The notes under the pieces were generated by a model that was not told the origin of the DNA, searched no databases, and was given only the letters and a program-made list of their open reading frames with translations. A program made the translations under genes and the position numbers. A stretch of 36,389 nt of DNA from an uncultured Prevotellaceae bacterium (lineage in GTDB: Bacteria; Bacteroidota; Bacteroidia; Bacteroidales; Bacteroidaceae). The stretch spans positions 1-36,389 of the forward strand of contig CADCHG010000050.1 of NCBI GenBank assembly GCA_902801155.1, given 5' to 3'. Numbering within the stretch: the first letter of the stretch is position 1; the number at the start of each line of letters is the position of its first letter. Shown in pieces: positions 15,329-23,190 of the stretch.

Positions 15329-16882
15329 TTATTTTGCCGTGTCAGTTTCCAAGACTTCCAACGCTTTCTTTATTATATCGCTGCTCTCGTTCCATACATG
15401 GAAGTATTCCGTGAGATCCCATAGGTCTCTTGCTACGAGCGACTTGAGCTGCGGACGGAGGTATGCAAGTGTTTTCTCCTTCTCTTGCTCGTCCTTCGGT
15501 TCTATCTTCTTTTTCTTTCCTTCCTCAAAGATAGTTTTGATATAGCTCTCCGGAACCTGATACTTTGCGTTGAAGTCGTCGAATGTCTTATACTGCTTTT
15601 TAAGCTGTGTGCGGTTCTTGTCCATATACTTCAGGTTCGCATTCACGATAACCTGCTTGGCAGCCAACTGCCTGTGGAAATCCGTATAGCGTGTAGTGTC
15701 CAGAGGCACGAAATAGTCTGGCATGATACCGCCGCCGCCATACACTATGCGATGCTTCTTCAGAGTCTCGAACTTGAGTGAGTCGGCAAAATGTATGCTG
15801 TCGGCATTGGTGAACTCACCGCGCTTGAAGCGGTCGTCAAGATCATGGGCGTATGCCTCCTTATCACCTTTTTTATATGGCTTCTGAATACAGCGTCCTG
15901 ACGGGGTGTAGTAATGTGCCACAGTCAAGCGTATCATACTGCCGTCCGGGAGTTCCATAGGCTTCTGCACGAGGCCCTTGCCGAATGTCCTGCGACCTAC
16001 GATTATTCCTCGGTCCTGATCCTGAATGGCTCCGCTTACAATCTCTGCTGCTGATGCCGTGAACTCATTTGTAAGTACGACAACCCTGCCTTCCCTCATC
16101 ATTCCATTGCCTTTTGCCCTGAACTCCTGACGCTGCATAACCCTGCCCTTGGTATATACTATCAGCTCGTCGGCTGCGAGGAACTCGTTGGCGATGTCAA
16201 CGGCTGCCTGCAGATAGCCTCCACCGTTATCCTCAAGGTCGATGATGATATCGCGCATTTGCGGACGTATCATATATACCGCGTCAACGCTCTTTACTGG
16301 TATCTTGTCTCTTTTCACCGTGAAAGTCAGCACATCCTTGATGTCATTCCTTACAATACCGAGCTTCACGCTTGTGCCCTTCGGACCGCGAAGACGTTTC
16401 ATTATTTCTTCCTGCGACATCTTCACGCCCGCAATGGCAGTATCGTTGACCGTGATGATGCGGTCGCCTGCAATGATACCTACCTTCTCTGAAGGACCGT
16501 TTATAATAGGCTGTATGACCACAAGTGTGTCCTCAAGGATGTTGAACGAAACGCCGATACCCTCGAATTCTCCTTGTAATGGTTCGTTGAAAGCCTTTAC
16601 CTCCTTTGGCGTAGCGTATGTGGAATGAGGGTCCAAGTCCTCAAGCATACCTCTCAGACCTGCCTCCGTCATCTTCTGAGTATCCACGGAATCAACATAC
16701 AGATTCTCGATGTATGCCATTGCCGTGATATATTTCAGTACGGCTTCCTTGTCCTTGATGCCTTGAAGATACTGAAAGAACTGAAGCATGTTCGCCCTGT
16801 TGGCGTCAATGTTCTGCCGCGGCTGGGCATTCATGCTCAATACCGACAATATTGTTATTACAATTATTGCTATTCTCTTCAT
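15329..16882 (-). CDS. S41-family C-terminal processing peptidase, apparently lacking part of the catalytic core
   Basis: This periplasmic serine peptidase has a signal peptide (1-19), an N-terminal helical region, a PDZ domain (about 100-195) and the S41 core with Ser277 in NEFTASAAEI and Lys302 in FGKGLVQ. As I remember relatives, about 30 residues (a strand and helix around GYIxIxxF...EF) lie between AAYMIRP and the IIxDLxxNGGG motif. Here the sequence goes straight from AVYMIRPQ (about 201-208) to MRDIIIDLEDNGGG (209-222). This suggests an in-frame deletion of 80-90 bp that may reduce or abolish activity, or an assembly error. It follows parE across a GC-rich repeat (16886-17012) and precedes the acpP promoter. 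Confidence 0.85.
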   Translation of the reverse strand: MKRIAIIVITILSVLSMNAQPRQNIDANRANMLQFFQYLQGIKDKEAVLKYITAMAYIENLYVDSVDTQKMTEAGLRGMLEDLDPHSTYATPKEVKAFNEPLQGEFEGIGVSFNILEDTLVVIQPIINGPSEKVGIIAGDRIITVNDTAIAGVKMSQEEIMKRLRGPKGTSVKLGIVRNDIKDVLTFTVKRDKIPVKSVDAVYMIRPQMRDIIIDLEDNGGGYLQAAVDIANEFLAADELIVYTKGRVMQRQEFRAKGNGMMREGRVVVLTNEFTASAAEIVSGAIQDQDRGIIVGRRTFGKGLVQKPMELPDGSMIRLTVAHYYTPSGRCIQKPYKKGDKEAYAHDLDDRFKRGEFTNADSIHFADSLKFETLKKHRIVYGGGGIMPDYFVPLDTTRYTDFHRQLAAKQVIVNANLKYMDKNRTQLKKQYKTFDDFNAKYQVPESYIKTIFEEGKKKKIEPKDEQEKEKTLAYLRPQLKSLVARDLWDLTEYFHVWNESSDIIKKALEVLETDTAK

Positions 16883-16885
16883 AAT

Positions 16886-17012
16886 GAAAGCCCCCTGCCA
16901 ACTTCCCCGAGGGGAAGGGATTTTTATATAGCTTTTATCGCTATGTGGGGTATTTTATATGTTTATTACTATCTAAAGCCTCTCCCCCTCGGGGGAGTCG
17001 GAGGGGGGCCTT
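16886..17012. repeat. Pair of inverted GC-rich hairpins between parE and the S41 gene
   Basis: Two related ~38-bp modules in opposite orientation (AAGCCCCCTGCCAAC... at 16887-16920 and its reverse-complement-like partner at about 16975-17012) flank an AT-rich centre. The modules resemble 24755-24795. The element fills the space between the parE stop and the S41 start exactly. Confidence 0.65.
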
Positions 17013-18981
17013 AATCATACACTTCTTCTTCCTCCGGAATGTCTTCTTCTATGACAAGGTTGTCGATGATGAAGTTCTGACGCTCCATCGTGTTCTTGCC
17101 CATGTAGTATGCAAGAAGCTTCTCCACCTCATCGCCTTTGTGCAGAGTTACCTGCTCAAGACGTATGTCCGGACCTATGAAACCCGCAAACTCGTCAGGA
17201 GATATCTCGCCAAGTCCCTTGAATCGTGTAATCTCAGGGTCTGGTCCCAACTCTTGTATAGCCTGTATTCTTTCCTCGTCGCTATAGCAATAGCGTGTGA
17301 TATAGTCCTTCTGCTTCTCACCTCTTGCCTTGAGCTTCTCATCCTCAGCGGCAATCACCTTCTTGTTCTTTATCTTCGCACGCTTGTTGCGCACACGGAA
17401 CAGAGGCGTCTGCAATACATACACGTGACCTTTCTTTATAAGGTCAGGGAAGAACTGAAGGAAGAACGTTATTATAAGGAGTCGGATGTGCATACCATCC
17501 ACATCGGCATCGGTAGCCACTATCACCTTATTATATCTAAGGCCGTCAAGACCTTCCTCTATGTCGAGGGCTGCCTGAAGAAGATTGAACTCCTCATTCT
17601 CATAAACCACCTTCTTTGTCAGACCGTAGCAGTTGAGCGGCTTACCGCGAAGAGAGAACACAGCCTGTGTGTTCACGTCACGGCTCTTTGTGATACTTCC
17701 GCTGGCTGAGTCACCCTCTGTGATGAAGATGCTTGACTCTTCCTTACGGTCGTTCTTCACGTCAGAATAGTGGATACGGCAGTCGCGCAGCTTACGGTTA
17801 TGCAGGTTAGCCTTCTTCGCACGTTCACGTGCAAGCTTTGTAACGCCAGCCATAGCCTTGCGCTCCTTCTCACTCTCGGTAATCTTCTGTATGATGATTT
17901 CCGCAATATCAGGATTACGATGCAGATAGTTGTCCACCTCCTGCTTGATGAAATCACCTACATATTTATTCACGGAAACACCGTCAGGCGACATGTTCAG
18001 CGAACCGAGTTTGATCTTTGTCTGTGACTCGAACATCGGCTCTTCCACGTTCACGGCAATGGCAGCCACAAGACCTGTACGGATATCGCCATACTCAAAG
18101 TTCTTGTTCGAGAACTCCTTGATAGTCTTTGCTATATGCTCCTTGAAGGCACTTTGGTGAGTACCTCCCTGTGTGGTATGCTGGCCGTTAACGAATGAGT
18201 GATATTCCTCACCATACTGGTTGGTGTGGGTAAACGCAATCTCAATGTCCTCGCCCTTGATGTGAATGATAGGGTAGAGGGCATCGCTTGTCATATTGTC
18301 TTTCAGAAGGTCCTCAAGTCCGTTGCGTGAGATAATCCTTCTGCCGTTATACATAATCGTGAGACCCGTGTTCAGATACGTGTAGTTCCTGAGCATGGTC
18401 TCTATGATGTCATTATGGAAGCTGTAGTTATGGAACAGGGTATCGTCCGGCTCAAAGTATATGTATGTGCCGTTCTCGTCCTCTGTAGGAACGGTAGTGT
18501 CGTCAACGAGCTTTCCCCTCTCGAACTTTGCCGTCCTTACCATTCCGTCACGATATGAGCGAACCTCGAAGTGGGTACTGAGGAAGTTGACAGCCTTGAT
18601 ACCCACGCCGTTCATGCCGACCGACTTCTTGAAAGCCTTTGAGTCGTACTTACCGCCGGTATTCAACTGGCTCACAGCCTCAATCATCTTACCCTGCGGG
18701 ATGCCACGACCATAGTCACGCAAGCTCACGCACTTGTTATCGGTGATATCCACCTCGATGCGCTTGCCCGCATTCATACGGAACTCGTCAATGGAGTTAT
18801 CGATAGCCTCCTTGAGAAGAACGTAGATACCATCCTCTGTGTGAGAACCGTCACCGAGACGTCCGATATACATACCAGGACGGGTACGGATATGGTCAAC
18901 GTCACTCAGGTGGGTGATGTTATCGTCGTTGTACTGTACAGTCTCCTCTATCTGTTCTTTATCTATGATTTCTTCGCTCAT
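17011..18981 (-). CDS. parE: DNA topoisomerase IV subunit B (GyrB/ParE family)
   Basis: The ATPase subunit of a type IIA topoisomerase, which with ParC decatenates chromosomes. The 656-residue protein begins with an acidic stretch. It has the GHKL motifs [17 protein letters not shown] and [11 protein letters not shown], then the TOPRIM motifs EGDSASG and [12 protein letters not shown]. It lacks the extra domain of proteobacterial GyrB, and the sequence type fits ParE of Bacteroidota better than GyrB. The ATG at 18981 is chosen ([10 protein letters not shown]) with GGAAAG just before it. A TTG at 18999 would read a heptamer array. parC is not in the window. It is 35 bp after the GNAT gene. Confidence 0.88.
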   Translation of the reverse strand: MSEEIIDKEQIEETVQYNDDNITHLSDVDHIRTRPGMYIGRLGDGSHTEDGIYVLLKEAIDNSIDEFRMNAGKRIEVDITDNKCVSLRDYGRGIPQGKMIEAVSQLNTGGKYDSKAFKKSVGMNGVGIKAVNFLSTHFEVRSYRDGMVRTAKFERGKLVDDTTVPTEDENGTYIYFEPDDTLFHNYSFHNDIIETMLRNYTYLNTGLTIMYNGRRIISRNGLEDLLKDNMTSDALYPIIHIKGEDIEIAFTHTNQYGEEYHSFVNGQHTTQGGTHQSAFKEHIAKTIKEFSNKNFEYGDIRTGLVAAIAVNVEEPMFESQTKIKLGSLNMSPDGVSVNKYVGDFIKQEVDNYLHRNPDIAEIIIQKITESEKERKAMAGVTKLARERAKKANLHNRKLRDCRIHYSDVKNDRKEESSIFITEGDSASGSITKSRDVNTQAVFSLRGKPLNCYGLTKKVVYENEEFNLLQAALDIEEGLDGLRYNKVIVATDADVDGMHIRLLIITFFLQFFPDLIKKGHVYVLQTPLFRVRNKRAKIKNKKVIAAEDEKLKARGEKQKDYITRYCYSDEERIQAIQELGPDPEITRFKGLGEISPDEFAGFIGPDIRLEQVTLHKGDEVEKLLAYYMGKNTMERQNFIIDNLVIEEDIPEEEEVYD

Positions 18982-18989
18982 TTCTTTCC

Positions 18990-19022
18990 TAATTTTCAAT
19001 TGTCAATTATCAATTGTCAATT
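18990..19022. repeat. Heptamer array joining GNAT gene and parE
   Basis: Plus-strand units CAATTGT, CAATTAT, CAATTGT, CAATTAA with exact 7-bp period. The array supplies the TGA stop of the GNAT gene (19017-19019) and ends just before the parE ribosome-binding region. Confidence 0.75.
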
Positions 19023-20165
19023 AATCTTAGAAGTATAGCTTCTAAGTCTCATAACCTCTCTTGAGTCGAGGTACTGCCATTGTCCGAGCACACCTTCGTT
19101 TGTCTCCATCATCGGCAGGGCGAGAGCCTTCTCGAAACCATACTTCTGATACCATTGTATGAGGTCGCTAAAGATGAGAGCATTGGCACCCTTTGCCCTG
19201 TATTCCGGAAGCACGCCGCAAAGCAGGAGGTTAACGGTCTTCGTGTCGTGGAACTTCAGAGCCTTCAGCAGATGATACCAGCCGAAAGGCAGCAGCTTAC
19301 CGATCTTCGTCTTCTTCAATGCCTCAGAGAAAGAAGGGAAGCTGACACCGAATCCCACCATCTCACCATCCCTGTTGTCATCAACCACGATAGTGATGAG
19401 GTTCAGGTCGGCAAGTGATATGTAGTTTTTTATAAGGTCGTCAACCTGCGCATCGTCAAGACGAGAGTAGTTATACAGGTGGCTATAGCAAGTGTTCAGG
19501 ATGTCGAAGAACTTCTTGCCCATACCACCGCTAACAAGCTCCTTCTTCGTCATCTTGCGAGCACGGAGGTTATAGCGCTTCTCAATCATGGCAGCCACCT
19601 TGGCGAATTTCTCAGGAACCTCATCAGGCACCTTAATCTCCAGCTGCACCCAGTCGTTCTCCTTCGTGAACCCGCCCATCTTCTCCATGTGCTCCTGATA
19701 GTATGCGAAGTTATGGTTAGAGTGCATAGAAGCCATATAGTCAAATCCGCTTACCTGAAGTCCCTCACGGTCCATATCGGTAAAGCCGAGCGGACCGATT
19801 ATATTCTCCAATCCGCGAGCCCTGCCATACTCCTTCACCTTGTTGATGAGGGCAGTAGAAACCTCAATGTCGTCAATGAAGTCAAACCATCCGAAGCGCA
19901 CAGCCTTCAAGCCCCATGTCTCGTTAGCACGCTTGTTGATTATAGCAGCAATACGTCCCACAGGCTTCCCGTCACGATAAGCGATATAATACTCCGCCTC
20001 GCAGAAAGCGAAAGCAGGGTTCTTGTCACTTCTCAACGTGTCAATCTCACCCATTTCGAGATATGGGATATCGGTTGGAGAATCCTTGTAAAGTTCGGTA
20101 TGGAATCTGATGAACTCCTTGAGTTCTTTGTTATTGCTAACAGTTTTAATTACAATATTCGACAT
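19017..20165 (-). CDS. GNAT-fold acyltransferase family protein of unknown substrate
   Basis: The 382-residue cytosolic protein belongs to a Bacteroidota family with a GNAT-like domain. The C-terminal part (LLLCGVLPEYRAKGANALIF) resembles the acyl-CoA binding region of GNAT enzymes. The N-terminal part contains PVGRIAAIINKRAN and IIGPLGFTDMDREGLQV, typical of the family. The substrate is unknown. It heads the operon with parE and the S41 peptidase. Its promoter and leader closely match those of acpP, which hints at co-regulation with fatty-acid synthesis; that is inference. Start ATG 20165 is about 115 nt from the predicted transcription start. The stop codon comes from a heptamer array. Confidence 0.75.
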   Translation of the reverse strand: MSNIVIKTVSNNKELKEFIRFHTELYKDSPTDIPYLEMGEIDTLRSDKNPAFAFCEAEYYIAYRDGKPVGRIAAIINKRANETWGLKAVRFGWFDFIDDIEVSTALINKVKEYGRARGLENIIGPLGFTDMDREGLQVSGFDYMASMHSNHNFAYYQEHMEKMGGFTKENDWVQLEIKVPDEVPEKFAKVAAMIEKRYNLRARKMTKKELVSGGMGKKFFDILNTCYSHLYNYSRLDDAQVDDLIKNYISLADLNLITIVVDDNRDGEMVGFGVSFPSFSEALKKTKIGKLLPFGWYHLLKALKFHDTKTVNLLLCGVLPEYRAKGANALIFSDLIQWYQKYGFEKALALPMMETNEGVLGQWQYLDSREVMRLRSYTSKIN

Positions 20166-20233
20166 TGTTATATAGGCAGATTTTTGACTTTTTTATTATA
20201 TATTGTGCAAAGAATCTTCGCATAAAAGCGAAA

Positions 20234-20285
20234 GTGCGTGTCAGTCTTAATGAAGACTGGCGCACGGTCTTTGATTCGCTGAGTG
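20234..20285 (-). promoter_or_regulatory. Hairpin leader shared with acpP
   Basis: The palindrome at 20234-20265 (GTGCGTGTCAGTCTT against AAGACTGGCGCAC, 4-nt loop) lies just downstream of the -7 box. Between the two lies GACC/ATT/GC-type sequence that aligns with the acpP leader (TTTGCACTC, GCRAAT, RAARAC, GTGCGCCAG). Arm changes relative to acpP are partly compensatory (GTCTT/AAGAC here, GTTTT/AAAAC there), which suggests selection on pairing. Confidence 0.65.
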
Positions 20286-20317
20286 CAAAATTAGTAAAAA
20301 ACTCCCATTTAGCCAAA
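20286..20317 (-). promoter_or_regulatory. Promoter of the GNAT-parE-S41 operon
   Basis: TTTG at 20314-20317, a 20-bp spacer and TAATTTTG at 20286-20293 on the minus strand fully match the consensus. Confidence 0.8.
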
Positions 20318-20440
20318 TTTCTGAGCAAAAAAGCGGAATTTCCCCCGAAATTAATTTATTGCAAGAATGTTCTCAAAAAGCGGATAGATTAGTTTCTCCT
20401 TTGCCAAATAGAATCAAAAAACAATCTGTTGTGCCAACAT

Positions 20441-20985
20441 AATCCCAGAAAACGTATCGATAACAGGTAACGGGTAACAATAAGAAAAATAGTGTAAGCT
20501 GCTGCCCATATTTATTATTTCTTTATATAATAAGGTATATAAACTCCTTAGAAGATTTCAGTAAAATTTGGCCATGCACTAAAATCCTTATTGTTACCTG
20601 TTACTTGTTACTGGTCGGGATTAATGAGGCTGTTATACAAAATTAGAGAGCAAAATATGGGCAGCTGATAGTCTCAATAACATAACAATAAGCATAAATT
20701 TCTAGCAGATTCGCCTTATTCTGAATGCTTGAAAAACGACGAAAAACGATGTAAAACGCGAAAAGCATTCCAAAGTCATCTCCCCAAAATCAATACTGGC
20801 TTTAATGAGATTCTGCGAGAACTTTCTCATCCCTCCGATGCTGTTCCATTGTAGGTCCGTTCCAGGTCCGTTGTAAGTCCGTTCCAGGTCCGTTGATCCT
20901 ATAGTCCTAGGAGTGGACTCAGAGCGAAGGCATAACGAAGGCACAACGGCAAGGATTTTAGTGTTAGCGTATCTCATTTCAGACA
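20441..20985. repeat. Large structured intergenic repeat, copy B
   Basis: This copy aligns with 7061-7700: same inverted-repeat module (arms at about 20441-20484 and 20586-20622), same middle, four to five 11-bp TCCGTT units (about 20846-20895), CGAAGGCA 11-mers (about 20933-20950) and the same terminal block TAGCGTATCTCATTTCAG. It lacks about 70 bp after the right arm and the third GTAACGGG copy. Small ORFs here mostly read tandem repeats and are not credible genes. Confidence 0.85.
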
Positions 20986-21461
20986 TAGTACCCCCATCTG
21001 GATATGCTCTGTTGGGTGGGACTATTAATTATTCTGGTTAGCCTTTGAAAATGGAAGAGAAAAAGTCATGTGAAAATTTGGATTTATCAGGAATTATTAC
21101 TGCCCGTAAATTAATATAACTTACTTTCCATCGAGAATTAGAATATTGGTAAGCAATAAATAAGACAAAAACAATAAAACTGCTAGCGTTAAGGTTGTGA
21201 TTGACTTTTTTCTGTATCTTGATATTGAGGCTCTTCATTGTGAAGCGAGAGCCTTTTCAAGTCAAATGGTCAAATGGTCAAATAGTCAAACATTTTTTAC
21301 ACACACCCTATATGTGAATTGACAATTGATAATTGAAAATTGATAATTTTTCGCAAAGGCTCAACAAACTAAAGCAAGTGTTCGCTTAGGCATCAAGCTG
21401 AAGCAAGTCGTCAAACTCACGTTAATTATGTTGATTTAGGATATATTTGATAGAAAATGCT
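20986..21461. other. Repeat-rich gene-free DNA beside the nuclease-like gene
   Basis: No convincing gene. It contains a hairpin at about 21229-21256 (GGCTCTTC/GAAGC-GAGAGCC plus TTTT), an array of 8-bp GTCAAATG units (21259-21291), an AATTGAC/AATTGAT heptamer array (21317-21348), and at 21391-21429 a ~39-bp sequence nearly identical to 29197-29235. A 66-codon minus-strand ORF at 21038-21238 begins like a signal or membrane peptide but stays hydrophobic only if one A is dropped from a run near its start. It may be a decayed gene. Confidence 0.6.
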
Positions 21462-23033
21462 TTATGGATTCTTGAAATCCAGTTCTAATTGAATGATACG
21501 ATTATCTTTCTTCCCGTTATTCTTTATACTGTATAATAGTTCATCAAAACCTTTTATAACATCGTAGGGATACTCGATATTTAAATCGGAATAATACAGC
21601 ATACAAATACCATGTTTTTTACATAACTCTTTTTTTAGGACATCCCGTTCTATTATATCTTCTAGGCCTGCATCTCCTCCGAAAAAGGACATACTTTTAA
21701 AATGTTGCATACCCTGGCATTCTATTGCAATATTATAATCAGGGAGATAGAAATCCAACGGCATTGTACGTCCTCTTTTTAACCATGAGAATTGTTTTTC
21801 TCTTTCATATTTGAAGGAATGCCTATCAAGAAATTTTCGAATGTCATATTCTTGCTTACTTTCTATATTTAGAATTGTACATTGGGAACACTTACCTCCA
21901 CGTAGCAAATAGTTGGGACTGATTTCAAAAACTCCATGAACTGGACATATTACTTTAATTAATGTATTATTGTTCACATATTGTACTTGGCTATAATTGT
22001 ATTCTGGGTGGATTTTCTTTGCTTTTTCAATATATTCTTCTGTTGTATATGCCCAGCTTCTATGTGCACATTCTGGACAGTTACACCCAGAAAGATGTCT
22101 GTTTGGAGTTTGCCAGAATTCACCATGCTCAGGACAAATTATACATATTTTGTCATGGGCACTAATATATTTAGCTTTTGAATAATCATATTTGTCCCCA
22201 TGAATTTTTAATGCCTTACCAACAAAGTCGTTAGCATTTTTCTGTATTTGTAATGCTGAATTAAATTCCGTTGCACATTTTTTACACCCATTTCCTCGAA
22301 GAAATGAATTCGGTATCACTTGTAAATCACCATGTTTATAACAAGTCACGCAAACTTTTGTATAGATGTCTCTATAAATGCTTTTTGAGTAACTGTATTT
22401 GTCTCCATGTATTTCTTTTGCTTTTGCAATAAATCCTTTTGTGTCTAATTGGTAATTCGGCATATTACATTTAGGACATCCACTTTTGAAATGGGCTGTT
22501 ATCGTTTTGTAATATGGACCGTGTTCAGGACAAATAACACATATTTTGTTATTGTCCCTCTTTTCAAGATTTGTGTTACTATAATTGTATTTTTTGCCAT
22601 AGATAAGTTCGTGCTTCTGTATGAATTCATTTGTTGAATATCTACCACTACCTCCACATCTTTGGCAACCACTACCAGAAAGATGACTACATGCTTTTAT
22701 TGAAAACACTCCATGAATAGGACATTTAATTTTTACTTTGTCATTTAATATGGTGAATTCAGTTAACGTATAGTCATATTTGTTTCCATGAATTTCTCTT
22801 GCTTTTTGTACAAATTCTTCTTTGGATAAGTTTGCGTTGGGACGTGAACATCTTGGGCATCCACGACCATGTAGATGCTTGTCTGGTGCTTGCCAAAATT
22901 CACCATGTTCATTGCAAATAATACATACATGGTCTTTTGCTTTTGTGTATATAACTTTAGAATAGTCATATTTTTCTCCATGTATTAGCCTCGCTTTTTG
23001 TATGAATTGCTCAGTTGTAAGCTTTTTGACCAT
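21462..23033 (-). CDS. Six-module zinc-finger-like (DUF723-type) protein with C-terminal Vsr/PD-(D/E)XK-like nuclease domain
   Basis: From ATG 23033 this is 523 residues. Six tandem ~62-residue modules (starting near 6, 69, 132, 196, 266, 330) each carry F(I/V)xKAxxIHGxKYxY and a C-x2-H-x14/15-C-x2-C cluster (C40/H43/C59/C62; C104/H107/C123/C126; C168/H171/C186/C189; C231/H234/C250/C253; C300/H303/C319/C322; C363/H366/C382/C385), probably zinc-binding. Residues ~395-485 form a nuclease-like domain with MPLDFYLPDYNIAIECQGMQ; D427, E438 and Q440 are candidate catalytic residues. The repeat resembles DUF723 modules of phage and homing-endonuclease-like proteins. The gene is AT-rich, flanked by repeats and surrounded by core genes, so it looks acquired. 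A longer reading to 23264 would overlap the neighbouring gene and is unlikely. Target unknown. Confidence 0.8.
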   Translation of the reverse strand: MVKKLTTEQFIQKARLIHGEKYDYSKVIYTKAKDHVCIICNEHGEFWQAPDKHLHGRGCPRCSRPNANLSKEEFVQKAREIHGNKYDYTLTEFTILNDKVKIKCPIHGVFSIKACSHLSGSGCQRCGGSGRYSTNEFIQKHELIYGKKYNYSNTNLEKRDNNKICVICPEHGPYYKTITAHFKSGCPKCNMPNYQLDTKGFIAKAKEIHGDKYSYSKSIYRDIYTKVCVTCYKHGDLQVIPNSFLRGNGCKKCATEFNSALQIQKNANDFVGKALKIHGDKYDYSKAKYISAHDKICIICPEHGEFWQTPNRHLSGCNCPECAHRSWAYTTEEYIEKAKKIHPEYNYSQVQYVNNNTLIKVICPVHGVFEISPNYLLRGGKCSQCTILNIESKQEYDIRKFLDRHSFKYEREKQFSWLKRGRTMPLDFYLPDYNIAIECQGMQHFKSMSFFGGDAGLEDIIERDVLKKELCKKHGICMLYYSDLNIEYPYDVIKGFDELLYSIKNNGKKDNRIIQLELDFKNP

Positions 23034-23114
23034 AACTAATATAAAGGTATTTAGTTCCCTGAAGAGACATGTAAAAGGATTGCCCCAATTGCTGTTAGAT
23101 GTAGAAGTTATAAA

Positions 23115-23129
23115 ACCATTCCGAATGGT
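23115..23129. terminator. Small hairpin after the SGNH/DUF4861 gene
   Basis: ACCATTC/GAATGGT inverted repeat with TTTTAT following on the minus strand and a run of T further on the plus strand. The stem is short, so it is a weak candidate terminator for the gene ending at 23191. Confidence 0.4.
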
Positions 23130-23190
23130 AGGCTTGTTTTTTATGTGAACCCCTGATGTGTTTTTTGTTTCCTCTCTTAAAAACGTTGGG

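Noticed and set aside
20702-20986. 94-codon minus-strand ORF in repeat copy B
   Set aside because: It translates the 11-bp tandem array (TDLERT-like repeats), and the equivalent frame in copy A is broken.
21038-21238. 66-codon minus-strand ORF before the nuclease gene
   Set aside because: Signal-like start only, no recognisable family, and the hydrophobic reading needs a frameshift. At best a decayed gene.
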